26,427 bases of DNA from Sphingomonas sp. CCH21-G11 (lineage in GTDB: Bacteria; Pseudomonadota; Alphaproteobacteria; Sphingomonadales; Sphingomonadaceae): positions 1 through 26,427 of the forward strand of contig NZ_LSHX01000011.1 of NCBI RefSeq assembly GCF_001555965.1, in the 5' to 3' direction. Positions 1 to 9,595 of this stretch are shown here, in pieces. The translations under genes were made by a program, and so were the position numbers. The first letter of the stretch is position 1; each line of letters begins with the position of its first letter. Under the pieces are notes generated by a model that was not told the DNA's origin, searched no databases, and was given only the letters and a program-made list of their open reading frames with translations.

Positions 1-1872
1 GCCCCCGACAACGCGCCCCTCAAGCTCCGCCAGGTCCAGCCGCGTCACCCGCTCCGGCGCGCCCAGCCGCGCCGCGACGTCGTCCACGGCGAACGCCGCC
101 CCCCTCAGCCCGAATGTCGCGCGCGCCGCCGCCAGCGTGACCGGCGTCGATCCGATCCGCCCGCTCAGCGCGACCCGGTCGGCCGCGATCCCGCCGCCGA
201 CCGCCCCGCCGCCAAAGCGCGCCAGCGCCCCGTTCACCGGGCACACGCGCAGCGCCGCCGGGTCGAGCGTCAGCGCGGACACGACCAGCCGCTCGAAGCG
301 GGCGGGCACGCATTGCGGCCCGACGGTGAACCGTTCGCCCCGCCAGCTCAGGGTGACGGGCAGGCTCAGCCCGTCGATCCGCCCGCCCGAAAACGGCCCG
401 CTCAACGTGGCGACGGTGCGCGCCGTCCCGGTGGCCCCGTCGATGCGAAACGCGACCGGGCGCAGCGCCAGCCGCGCGCCGCTGGCGGCATAGGGCGCCA
501 TGTCGGCAACGCCGCTGACCGCGCCGCTCGCGGGATTGCGCGTAAAGCTTACGACCGCATCCGGCAGTTCCCCGCCGCCCAGGACGACCCGCCCCGATGC
601 CGCGATCGCACCCGATGGCCAGGCATAGCGCACGCTCTCGCCGCCGCTCAGCGACACGCTTGCCCCCGTCGGCGCGGACAGGCCGGCGCGGGCGATCGTC
701 ACCGCACCCGCATTTCCCCGTCCGGCCGCCGCCACGATCGCCTCGGCGGACACGCCCTGCGTGGCGCGCAGGAGCGCCGCGCCCAGCCGGTCGAGCAACG
801 GCGCGACCGGGGTGCCCGCCCCCGCGCGCGCCAGTGCGGCGACCTGCTGGCGGCGTTGCGCGCCCGGGTCGATCCGCGCCGCCGACGCGCTGCCGTCGAA
901 CGCCCATCCGCCGCGGCCGACGCGATAGCGCCCGTCGATGCCAAGCCGCTCGCCGCGCGCGCCGGATCCCGCAAAGCCCGCCGCCATCAGCCGCACCGTG
1001 CCCTCGGTCCGCGCCGGCCCGCCCGAAAATCGCGCCGCGCCCGTGACGCCCCGCATCGCGCCCGCGCTGGCCGCCACCCTCGCCGCGCGAACGTCGGCGC
1101 GACCCTGCCAGCGGTCGAAACGGTTCCCCAGCACCGCGTCGACCGCGACCTCCGGCTGGGCGACTGCCACCCCCGCACACCCCGCCTCCGCGGCTCGCAC
1201 CGGGCCCGTCACATGCGGTTCGCCGGCGTCGATCGCGACCGCCAGCGTCGCGCGGAGCGTGCGGGCGCGGCAATCACCGGCCGCCAGCGTGTCGGCGAAC
1301 ATCCCGGCCCGGCCGCGAAAGCCGTCGCGCACGCGCCCCGCGCCGGTCATCGCGATGCCGATCCGGCCATAGGGCGTGTCGAGCCGGATGCGCGCATCCG
1401 CCACCGATATGTCGAGTGTCGGCAATTCGATCGGCCGACCGCTCGGCGCGGGCAGCAGCGCGTCGATCGCGCCCAGGCTGATGCGGCCGTCGCGCCACGC
1501 GCCGCGCAGCACGACATGGCCGGCGCGCACGCCGACGATCTCCGGCGTGCCGAAGCGCACCCGCGTTTCGACTTCGACCCAGTCGGCGGTCAGATCGGGG
1601 CGCTTCGGGTCGCCGATGACGACATCGGTCAGCCGCTGGCGCGCAAAGCCGATATCGCGGACCTGATAGCTCGCCTGCACGCCCGCGCGGACCAGCTCGC
1701 GCCGGATCAGCTCGTCGGCGATCGGACGGCGCTGGGTCCACAGCCCCAGCCCCGCCGCCGCGACCAGCACCAGCGCGGCCGAAGCGGCGCGACGGCGGCG
1801 CGACCAGCTCATCCGGCGTCGCCGCACCCGTGGCGCGACGTCGCCCGGCCCTTCGTCTTGTTCCGCCGTCAC
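1..1872 (-). CDS. YdbH-family intermembrane lipid transport protein, N-terminal 624 codons (partial)
   Basis: The frame stays open from a GTG at 1872 to the left edge of the window, so the C-terminus is missing. The product begins with about 20 residues ending in a run of arginines, then one hydrophobic signal-anchor helix (about residues 29-44, ASAALVLVAAAGLGLW). A segment typical of the YdbH/AsmA-like family follows (IADELIRRELVRAG and VRDIGFARQRLTDV), then long beta-rich, Gly/Ala-rich sequence. In E. coli, YdbH is an inner-membrane-anchored protein that spans the periplasm and helps move phospholipids to the outer membrane, with the lipoprotein YnbE as partner. That partner would lie beyond the left edge. 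The GTG at 1872 has a GGGAG 11 bases upstream; the ATG at 1812, just before the hydrophobic helix, is the alternative start. Two open frames on the same strand that cover this region encode Arg/Gly-rich sequence and are shadows. Confidence 0.75.
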   Translation of the reverse strand, partial: MTAEQDEGPGDVAPRVRRRRMSWSRRRRAASAALVLVAAAGLGLWTQRRPIADELIRRELVRAGVQASYQVRDIGFARQRLTDVVIGDPKRPDLTADWVEVETRVRFGTPEIVGVRAGHVVLRGAWRDGRISLGAIDALLPAPSGRPIELPTLDISVADARIRLDTPYGRIGIAMTGAGRVRDGFRGRAGMFADTLAAGDCRARTLRATLAVAIDAGEPHVTGPVRAAEAGCAGVAVAQPEVAVDAVLGNRFDRWQGRADVRAARVAASAGAMRGVTGAARFSGGPARTEGTVRLMAAGFAGSGARGERLGIDGRYRVGRGGWAFDGSASAARIDPGAQRRQQVAALARAGAGTPVAPLLDRLGAALLRATQGVSAEAIVAAAGRGNAGAVTIARAGLSAPTGASVSLSGGESVRYAWPSGAIAASGRVVLGGGELPDAVVSFTRNPASGAVSGVADMAPYAASGARLALRPVAFRIDGATGTARTVATLSGPFSGGRIDGLSLPVTLSWRGERFTVGPQCVPARFERLVVSALTLDPAALRVCPVNGALARFGGGAVGGGIAADRVALSGRIGSTPVTLAAARATFGLRGAAFAVDDVAARLGAPERVTRLDLAELEGRVVGG

Positions 1873-1975
1873 GCCGCATCAAACTCCCAACTCGCGCGGA
1901 CGTTGCGGCGGCGACATCAACCGGTCAAGCGGCGCGATTGCGCCGTCCGCCCCGCCCGCGCTAGGCTCGCCTCCG

Positions 1976-2671
1976 ATGCGCGACGATCCGCCTTCCGCGA
2001 CCGACCATGCCGCCGGCCACCGCGCACGGCTGCGCGGGCGGCTGCTCGATCATGGCGGCGACGCGCTGCTCGACCATGAGCTGATCGAATATCTGCTCGC
2101 GCTCGCCATCCCCCGGCGTGACACCAAGCCGCTGGCCAAGGCGCTGCTCGCCGAATTCGGCGGCATTGCCGGGCTGCTGAGCGCCGATGGCGTCGCGCTC
2201 CAGCGCGTGCCCGGCATGGGCGAGACCAGCGCCGCCGCGCTCAAGGTCGCGCATGCCGCGGCGCTGCGCCTGCTCAAGGCTTCGACCGCCGAGCGCCCGG
2301 TCCTGGCGAACTGGCAGGCCCTGCTCGATTATCTCCATGCCGACATGGCGCATCACGCGATCGAGCGGTTCCGCGTCCTTCACCTCAACACCCGCAACAT
2401 GCTGATCCGCGACGAACTGATGAGCGAGGGCTCGATCGACGAGGCCCCGGTCTATGTCCGCGAGGTGATCCGCCGCGCGATCGATTTCGGGTCGGCGGCG
2501 CTGATCCTGGTGCACAATCACCCGAGCGGCGATCCGACGCCCAGTCGCGCCGACATCGACCTGACCCGCCGCATCGCCGACGCCGCCAGGCCGCTCGGCA
2601 TCACACTCCACGATCATTTGATCGTCGGCGCGTCGGGGCATTCCAGCCTGCGCACGCTCGGCCTGCTCTGA
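1976..2671 (+). CDS. radC: RadC family protein (JAMM/MPN domain)
   Basis: This 231-residue protein has the usual RadC layout. The N-terminal half (about residues 15-95) is helix-hairpin-helix-like, with the motif LLADLL-type replaced here by IEYLLALAIPRRDTKPLAK and VPGMGETSAAALK. The C-terminal half is an MPN/JAMM metalloprotease-like domain with the metal-binding signature H180-N-H182-P-S-G-D-P and S190-x-x-D193. RadC was once linked to recombinational repair, but that role has been withdrawn in E. coli. The family's real activity is unknown, and relatives are often found on mobile elements. Here it sits among housekeeping genes, divergent from the ydbH-like gene across about 100 bases. The ATG at 1976 is the first in-frame start and lies directly before conserved sequence. 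No LexA-type GAAC-N7-GAAC box is visible upstream. Confidence 0.92.
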   Translation: MRDDPPSATDHAAGHRARLRGRLLDHGGDALLDHELIEYLLALAIPRRDTKPLAKALLAEFGGIAGLLSADGVALQRVPGMGETSAAALKVAHAAALRLLKASTAERPVLANWQALLDYLHADMAHHAIERFRVLHLNTRNMLIRDELMSEGSIDEAPVYVREVIRRAIDFGSAALILVHNHPSGDPTPSRADIDLTRRIADAARPLGITLHDHLIVGASGHSSLRTLGLL

Positions 2672-2737
2672 TCGGGCCGAACGGAGCCCCGGTGCCCGAA
2701 CACTGGCTGGGCGCAGCCGCGGGCGCACGCCAATCCC

Positions 2738-2767
2738 GACGCACATGACAAAGACGCACATGACAAA
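2738..2767. repeat. Two tandem copies of a 15-base unit
   Basis: GACGCACATGACAAA occurs twice back to back (2738-2752 and 2753-2767), both copies identical. It lies between radC and the terminator hairpin and is non-coding. No function is apparent. Confidence 0.85.
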
Positions 2768-2773
2768 AATGTA

Positions 2774-2797
2774 CCGCCGGGGCGTAAACCCCGGCGG
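2774..2797. terminator. Bidirectional terminator between radC and the EF-hand gene
   Basis: A perfect 9-bp stem, CCGCCGGGG (2774-2782) with CCCCGGCGG (2789-2797), encloses the loop CGTAAA. It lies between the convergent ends of radC (2671) and the EF-hand gene (2835), so it can serve both. There is no U-tract on the radC side. On the opposite strand it is followed by TACATTTTTG, which gives a short U-run, so it looks like a better intrinsic terminator for the minus-strand EF-hand transcript. Confidence 0.65.
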
Positions 2798-2834
2798 CAC
2801 ACCGTAGAACTCCCGGAGGGGGGAGAAGGATGGA

Positions 2835-3287
2835 TTACGAAGCCTGACCCTTGCTCAGAAAGCTGGTCAGCTCCGCCTTGGTCACCGTGCTCGACTTGTC
2901 GGCATCGGCTGAGGCGAACGCCTGGCCGGTCCAGGTCTTGACTTCGGCCGACTGCGCATTGACGCCGGGCTCGCTCGCGGTGCGCAGCGCCACCATCCAC
3001 GCGCCGAATTCTTCCTGGTTCAGGTCACTCGACGAATCCTTGTCATAGGTCGGAAACTCGGTTTCGACGATCTGCGCGATCTGGTCCGGACCCGCGGCCT
3101 GCGCGGTCGCCGACGTCTGTGCGCTTGTGCTGTCGGCCGTGGTCGGGGCGGCCGGTGCGTTCTGCTGCGCGGGCGCGGTCGACTCGGTCGCGGGCGACTG
3201 GGTGGCGGTATCCTGGGTGGTCGTGTCCTGGGCGAGCGCCGGGGCGGCAACCAGCGCCGCGCTGGCGAGAATAAGGGTCTTAAGCAT
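2835..3287 (-). CDS. Secreted EF-hand calcium-binding protein
   Basis: This 150-residue protein starts with a Sec signal peptide (MLKTLILASAALVAAPALA, cleavage expected after residue 19). A Gln/Thr/Ala-rich low-complexity linker fills residues 20-66, and a C-terminal EF-hand pair follows. Loop 1 spans D82-E93 with ligands D82, D84, S86, D88, N90 and E93. Loop 2 spans D128-E139 with D128, D130, S132, T134, T136 and E139. Both loops have acidic residues at positions 1, 3 and 12, so calcium binding in the periplasm is likely. Loop position 6, usually Gly, is Ser in both. The ATG at 3287 is preceded by GGAG at good spacing. It is transcribed alone, divergent from purB. Small EF-hand proteins of this type are common in sphingomonads, without an assigned function. 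Confidence 0.85.
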   Translation of the reverse strand: MLKTLILASAALVAAPALAQDTTTQDTATQSPATESTAPAQQNAPAAPTTADSTSAQTSATAQAAGPDQIAQIVETEFPTYDKDSSSDLNQEEFGAWMVALRTASEPGVNAQSAEVKTWTGQAFASADADKSSTVTKAELTSFLSKGQAS

Positions 3288-3361
3288 TGTAAATACTCCA
3301 GATTTTTACGACAGGTCGTCCGGGATCTGTCCATGCTTCCCGACGCGACGTGCCCAAATGC

Positions 3362-3386
3362 AACAGCTCAGGATTTTCTTCGTTCC
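3362..3386 (-). promoter_or_regulatory. Possible EcfG-type general-stress promoter for the EF-hand gene
   Basis: Read on the minus strand, GGAAC (3386-3382) is followed after exactly 16 bases by TGTT (3365-3362). The alphaproteobacterial EcfG consensus is GGAAC-N16/17-CGTT, so one of nine fixed bases differs. The expected transcript start, near 3355, lies about 70 bases upstream of the EF-hand start codon. This rests on one inexact match and is tentative. Confidence 0.35.
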
Positions 3387-3503
3387 CCTGGAACCAAGTT
3401 GAACCGACCGCTCATCCTTGATACCGCGCGCCTCGTCCCGGATCCGGGGCCTATCTGCGGTGAGACGATTGCCGTCCCCGCCCCCGCGAACGAAAGAGCC
3501 CGC

Positions 3504-4802
3504 ATGGTTCCCCGCTATTCCCGCCCGGCCATGGCCGCGATCTGGTCGCCCGAAGCCAGGTTCCGCATCTGGTTCGAGATCGAGGCGCACGCGACCGATG
3601 CGCTCGCCGAACTGGGCGTCGTGCCGCGCGAAGCCGCTGCCGCGATCTGGGAACGCGGCGCGTTCGAGGTCGAGCGCATCGACGCGATCGAGGCGGAGGT
3701 GAAGCACGACGTCATCGCCTTCCTGACCAACGTCGCCGAACATGTCGGCCCCGAAGCGCGCTTCATGCACCAGGGGATGACCAGCTCAGACGTGCTCGAC
3801 ACCTGTCTGGCGGTCCAGCTGGCGCGTGCCGCCGACCTCTTGATCGACGATCTCGACCAGCTGCTCGCGGTGCTCAAGCGCCGCGCCTATGAGCACAAGC
3901 TCACCCCCACGATCGGGCGCAGCCACGGCATCCACGCCGAACCCGTCACCTTCGGCCTCAAGCTCGCTCAGGCCTATGCCGAGTTCGACCGCAACCGCGC
4001 CCGCCTGGTCGCCGCACGCGCCGACGTCGCGACCTGCGCGATCTCCGGCGCGGTCGGCACCTTCGCCAATATCGACCCGCGCGTCGAAGCGCATGTCGCC
4101 GCCAAGATGGGACTCAGCATCGAACCTGTCTCGACCCAGGTGATCCCGCGCGATCGCCACGCGATGTTCTTCGCCACGCTTGGCGTCATCGCCAGCTCGA
4201 TCGAGCGGCTGGCGACCGAAATCCGCCACCTCCAGCGCACCGAAGTGCTCGAGGCGGAGGAATATTTCTCGCCGGGGCAAAAGGGTTCGTCGGCGATGCC
4301 GCACAAGCGCAACCCGGTGCTGACCGAGAACCTGACCGGCCTCGCCCGCATGGTCCGCGGCTATGTCACCCCGGCATTGGAGAATGTCGCGCTCTGGCAC
4401 GAACGCGACATCAGCCACTCGTCGGTCGAACGCTATATCGGCCCGGATGCGACCATCACCCTCGACTTCGCGCTCGCCCGGCTGACCGGGGTGATGGACA
4501 AGCTCGTCGTCTATCCCGAACGGATGGAGAAGAACCTCAACAAGATGGGCGGCCTCGTCCACTCCCAGCGCGTGCTGCTCGCGCTGACGCAGGCCGGGGT
4601 CAGCCGCGAGGACGCCTATCGCCTCGTTCAGCGCAACGCGATGAAGGTCTGGGAATCGGACGGCGCGCTGTCACTGCTCGACCTGCTCAAGGCCGACTCC
4701 GACGTGACCGCCGCGCTGACCCCGGCGGAGATCGAGGACAAGTTCGACCTCGGCTACCATTTCAAGCACATCGACACGATTTTCGAGCGGGTGCTCGGCT
4801 GA
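3504..4802 (+). CDS. purB: Adenylosuccinate lyase
   Basis: PurB splits fumarate from SAICAR (giving AICAR) and from adenylosuccinate (giving AMP) in purine synthesis. It is a cytoplasmic homotetramer of the fumarase/aspartase superfamily. The chosen ATG at 3504 gives MVPRYSRPAMAAIWSPEA, the normal N-terminus, and 432 residues, almost the length of the B. subtilis enzyme. The frame opens further upstream (to 3333), but that part is not family-like. Conserved regions are M92-T-S-S-D96, the catalytic-His region R-S-H141-G-I-H, and the superfamily signature G261-S-S-A-M-P-H-K-R-N-P271, with the flexible-loop serines S262 and S263. The gene stands alone, divergent from the EF-hand gene and convergent with a lipoprotein gene. 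A hairpin overlaps its stop codon. Confidence 0.97.
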   Translation: MVPRYSRPAMAAIWSPEARFRIWFEIEAHATDALAELGVVPREAAAAIWERGAFEVERIDAIEAEVKHDVIAFLTNVAEHVGPEARFMHQGMTSSDVLDTCLAVQLARAADLLIDDLDQLLAVLKRRAYEHKLTPTIGRSHGIHAEPVTFGLKLAQAYAEFDRNRARLVAARADVATCAISGAVGTFANIDPRVEAHVAAKMGLSIEPVSTQVIPRDRHAMFFATLGVIASSIERLATEIRHLQRTEVLEAEEYFSPGQKGSSAMPHKRNPVLTENLTGLARMVRGYVTPALENVALWHERDISHSSVERYIGPDATITLDFALARLTGVMDKLVVYPERMEKNLNKMGGLVHSQRVLLALTQAGVSREDAYRLVQRNAMKVWESDGALSLLDLLKADSDVTAALTPAEIEDKFDLGYHFKHIDTIFERVLG

Positions 4803-4821
4803 GCCTTAGCCGATAAGGCTC
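4801..4821. terminator. Hairpin at the purB stop codon
   Basis: GAGCCTTA (4801-4808) pairs perfectly with TAAGGCTC (4814-4821) around the 5-base loop GCCGA. The stem starts inside the TGA stop of purB (4800-4802) and ends 13 bases before the stop of the convergent lipoprotein gene, so it may act for both. No T-run follows. Confidence 0.55.
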
Positions 4822-4834
4822 CCTACGCAACGCT

Positions 4835-5551
4835 TCATCGTCTGTACTCCGTGGTAAACGACCCCGTTCCAATAATGTTTCCAACGCCTTGATCGAATCG
4901 ACCTTGAGTCTTCTCGCCACGGAGATTTTTGTCAACATAATCGTCCGCCCAAGGCAGGCGACTTTCGATTCCGGTTGATATGGGATCATCGGTTGCATGG
5001 ATCGTAATACGCCGCACGGCGTAGCCACGGCCGAAAACATCGCTGATGTTCTCTGGCGTGACAACCTCAACTGATCGAACGTCGGCAATTGCCTTGAAAC
5101 GAACGAGCAGCGGATAATTTTCGGCTGGCAGCTCGAACGTCCCAGGATTGCGCTGCATCGCGCGCATCTCGGCCGCCCAATCGGGCTTCAACACGCCCTT
5201 GGGTCGCAGTTCTCTGATGATTGACATCACCGGATAGTAACTTGCACTGCCGTCCTGAGCGCGCAAAAGCGCAAAGAGCGTCCCACCCGGCAGATCGACT
5301 GCGACCGCTTCACCGCGCCCTGCACCGCGCACGCCGCCAGCCTCGGGCCCGGGAAATGCTGGCGTCGAAACGGCTGACACCTGCCACACACTCGACCCGG
5401 TACGCAGACCTTGAGGTGTCTCGATCTCGACCGTGATCCGATAGCGAAGCGTCTCGCGCTCGACACAGGCCGTCAGCAGACCGCAAATGGCCATCGCGAT
5501 AAGCGCGCCAAACAATGTGGACCAGCGTCGAAGCAAATGGTTGAAGCCCAT
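4835..5551 (-). CDS. Unrecognised lipoprotein
   Basis: This 238-residue protein has a lipoprotein signal: a positively charged start, a hydrophobic helix (about residues 12-26) and the lipobox L26-T-A-C29. It should therefore be lipid-anchored in the envelope. Right after the Cys comes RYRITVEIETPQGLRTGSSV, a beta-strand pattern (a thread of 'YR.T.E.ETP.G...G') that I have seen in unannotated proteobacterial lipoproteins, but I cannot name the family. No enzyme motif is visible. The C-terminal part contains DDPISTGIESRLPWADDYV. The ATG at 5551 is the first start that includes the full signal. Base composition is somewhat less GC-rich than in the neighbours. The 278 bases upstream (5552-5829) hold no convincing gene and are also relatively A+T-rich. 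Confidence 0.7.
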   Translation of the reverse strand: MGFNHLLRRWSTLFGALIAMAICGLLTACVERETLRYRITVEIETPQGLRTGSSVWQVSAVSTPAFPGPEAGGVRGAGRGEAVAVDLPGGTLFALLRAQDGSASYYPVMSIIRELRPKGVLKPDWAAEMRAMQRNPGTFELPAENYPLLVRFKAIADVRSVEVVTPENISDVFGRGYAVRRITIHATDDPISTGIESRLPWADDYVDKNLRGEKTQGRFDQGVGNIIGTGSFTTEYRR

Positions 5552-5829
5552 CTTTGACGGCCCTCCAAAGATACGGATTGTAGGTCGCGCGATGACGATT
5601 GTTCAGCCTTCTATCAGTGACTTACAATCGAGCGCCAATCGTACCATGTAGGCCACGCTATCGCTGCGAGATTAACGATTCGTTCGCGGAAGTGACCGAA
5701 TAACAATCAAGCGGCAACCACCAACTTACCGCCGTCATGCCGGACGTAATCTGGCATCCATGCGCCACACCCGCCATGTCCGTGGCAGTGCGTGGCCCCG
5801 GAGACTCCGTAATCCGATGCCGCCGTCAC

Positions 5830-6297
5830 TCACAAAGCCAGATGCAGAAACTGATTGAACGCGCTCGCCCGATAGTCGCCGAACGCCGCGCCTTCGACGA
5901 ACCCGCGCTGCCGGTACAGCGCTAGCGCCGGCTCGAAGGCCGGACCGCTCCCCGTCTCCAGGCTCAGCCGATGGCAGCCGCCGGCGCGCGCCTCGCCGAT
6001 GATATGCTCCAGCAGCGCGGCCGCGACCCCGCGCCGCAGGAAGTCGGGATGCGTCCGCATCGACTTCACCTCGCCCGTGCCATCACCGAGCAACTTCAGC
6101 GCACCGATGCCGGCAATGCGCTCGCCCGACCACGCGCTCCACACCCGCACGTCCGGGCGCTGCAGCCCGGTCAGGTCGAGCGCGAACACCGCATCCGCAG
6201 GCGAGTTGGCATGCATGCCCGCCAGATGCAGCGCCAGCAGCTCGCGCGTCGCCGCACTGGACAGGTCATCGCGCCGGATCGTCAGTTCCGGCGACAC
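5830..6297 (-). CDS. GNAT family N-acetyltransferase
   Basis: This 155-residue protein is a single GNAT domain. The acetyl-CoA-binding motif A is at about residues 76-100: EVKSMRTHPDFLRRGVAAAL, with R88-R-G-V-A92 as the pyrophosphate loop. The motif B region is SLETGSGPAFEPALALYRQRGF. The fold and length resemble the YsnE-like subgroup. The substrate cannot be read from sequence. The start is a GTG one base past the stop codon of dnaJ (TAA at 6299-6301), with its ribosome-binding site inside the end of dnaJ, so translation is probably coupled. The gene is therefore the last member of the dnaK-dnaJ transcript and likely heat-induced with it. No clear terminator follows. Confidence 0.87.
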   Translation of the reverse strand: MSPELTIRRDDLSSAATRELLALHLAGMHANSPADAVFALDLTGLQRPDVRVWSAWSGERIAGIGALKLLGDGTGEVKSMRTHPDFLRRGVAAALLEHIIGEARAGGCHRLSLETGSGPAFEPALALYRQRGFVEGAAFGDYRASAFNQFLHLAL

Positions 6298-6298
6298 C

Positions 6299-7417
6299 TT
6301 ATCCCCCGACCGCGCGCTTCAACTTCTCGAAAAAGCCGCTCGACTGCGGGCATTCCTCACCCGTTTCGGTGGCGCGGAATTCCTCGAGCAATTCGCGCTG
6401 GCGGGCAGTCAGCCGGGTCGGCATCTCGACCTCCAGATGGACGACCAGGTCGCCGCGCCCGCGCCCTTGCAGCACCGGCATGCCCGCGCCGCGATGGCGC
6501 ACCTCGCGGCCCGACTGGGTGCCCGGCGGCACCCGCACCGCGATCGTCTGGCCGTCCAGTCCGGGCAGCGCGATCTCGCCGCCCAGCGCCGCGGTGGTAA
6601 AGCTGATCGGCGCACGCGCGTGCAGCGTCGTGCCCTCACGCTCGAACAGCTCGTGCCGCGCGACGTGGAGGAAGATGTAGAGGTCGCCCGGCGGTGCCCC
6701 GCGCGCGCCCGCCTCGCCTTCGCCCGACAAGCGGATGCGCGTGCCCTCGTCCACGCCCGGCGGCACGTTGACGCTCAGCGTCTTGGTCTTGTCGACCCGG
6801 CCCTCGCCGCGACAGCTGGTGCACGGATCGCTGATCACCTGGCCCTGGCCGTGGCAGCCGGGACAGGTGCGTTCGACCACGAAGAACCCCTGCTGCGCGC
6901 GCACCTTGCCCATGCCGCCACAGGTCGAGCAGGTCTTGACCCCGGTGCCCGGTCGCGCGCCCGACCCGGCACAGGCGTCGCATGCGCTGGAGACGTCGAC
7001 GGTGATCTGGCGCTCGCGGCCGTGAAACGCCTCCTCGAGCGTGATCTCCATGTCATAGCGCAGATCGGCGCCACGCCGGGGACCGCGCTGGCCGCCGCGC
7101 CCGCCACCCATGAACTCGCCGAACATGGTCTCGAAAATGTCGCTGAACGCGCCGAAATCCTGCGCGCCGCCGCCGGCACCGCCGCCATTCTGGAACGCGG
7201 CATGGCCATAGCGATCATAGGCCGCGCGCTTCTGCGGGTCCTTCAGCACCTCATAGGCTTCGGAGACCGCCTTGAACTTGGCCTCGGACTCCTTGCAGCC
7301 CCCGTTCTTGTCGGGGTGGTACTTCATCGCGAGCTTGCGGTACGCGCTCTTGATCGTGGCGTCGTCCGCGCCGCGCTCGCATTCGAGCAGCTCGTAATAG
7401 TCGATCTGGGTGGTCAT
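6299..7417 (-). CDS. dnaJ: Chaperone protein DnaJ
   Basis: This type I Hsp40 co-chaperone delivers unfolded clients to DnaK and stimulates its ATPase. The J-domain spans residues 5-71, with the HPD triad at 34-36. A Gly/Phe-rich linker (about 76-112) contains [13 protein letters not shown] zinc-binding domain has four Cys pairs (146/149, 163/166, 185/188, 199/202), each in a CxxCxGxG-type repeat, with some variation in the first (CDACAGSG) and fourth (CTSCRGEG). C-terminal substrate-binding domains follow. The length of 372 residues is normal. There is a GGAG before the ATG at 7417. It lies 103 bases downstream of dnaK, and that gap holds a palindromic repeat. Confidence 0.98.
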   Translation of the reverse strand: MTTQIDYYELLECERGADDATIKSAYRKLAMKYHPDKNGGCKESEAKFKAVSEAYEVLKDPQKRAAYDRYGHAAFQNGGGAGGGAQDFGAFSDIFETMFGEFMGGGRGGQRGPRRGADLRYDMEITLEEAFHGRERQITVDVSSACDACAGSGARPGTGVKTCSTCGGMGKVRAQQGFFVVERTCPGCHGQGQVISDPCTSCRGEGRVDKTKTLSVNVPPGVDEGTRIRLSGEGEAGARGAPPGDLYIFLHVARHELFEREGTTLHARAPISFTTAALGGEIALPGLDGQTIAVRVPPGTQSGREVRHRGAGMPVLQGRGRGDLVVHLEVEMPTRLTARQRELLEEFRATETGEECPQSSGFFEKLKRAVGG

Positions 7418-7441
7418 CGGGGGAGCTCCAACAAACGCCCC

Positions 7442-7505
7442 TCGACTCCGCTCGGGACGAACGGCGGGTTAGAGCCCCATCCGTTCGGTTCGAGCGAAGT
7501 CGAGA
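7442..7505. repeat. Palindromic repeat in the dnaK-dnaJ gap (same family as the element in uvrA)
   Basis: Two 24-base arms (7442-7465 and 7482-7505) are inverted copies of each other with 20 of 24 positions complementary, around a 16-base centre. The right arm, CCGTTCGGTTCGAGCGAAGT and onward, matches the left arm of the element inside uvrA (21539-21567) at 27 of 29 bases. It lies between dnaK and dnaJ and would form a hairpin in the mRNA, perhaps affecting the relative expression or stability of the two messages. Confidence 0.85.
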
Positions 7506-7520
7506 ACCGTTGCACCGGCC

Positions 7521-9419
<1,899 letters not shown>

Positions 9420-9505
9420 GGTTCCTCTTCGGCCCCCAGTGAGTTTGAAAAAATTGCACCCTGATCGCGCCCCGGATGGGAGTGGCGACGCGACCGTTCC
9501 ACCGG

Positions 9506-9536
9506 CGGATATAGGTGGGGCATCTCTTGCCGCAAG
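9506..9536 (-). promoter_or_regulatory. RpoH (sigma-32) heat-shock promoter of dnaK
   Basis: On the minus strand, CTTG (9536-9533) is followed after 17 bases by CCTATATCCG (9515-9506). The alphaproteobacterial RpoH consensus is CTTG-N17/18-CYTATNTNNG, and every fixed base matches. Transcription would start near 9499 and give an untranslated leader of about 80 bases before dnaK. Confidence 0.8.
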
Positions 9537-9595
9537 ATTGCGACACGCCTAGCTGTCGCGACATCTGTTCCAGCCCTGCACGGAGTCGCCGCCGG

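Noticed and set aside
20..1882. Two open frames encoding Arg/Gly/Ala-rich proteins on the minus strand
   Set aside because: They overlap the YdbH-type frame, which is open throughout and has a signal anchor and family-like sequence. Their composition is that of out-of-frame GC-rich DNA.
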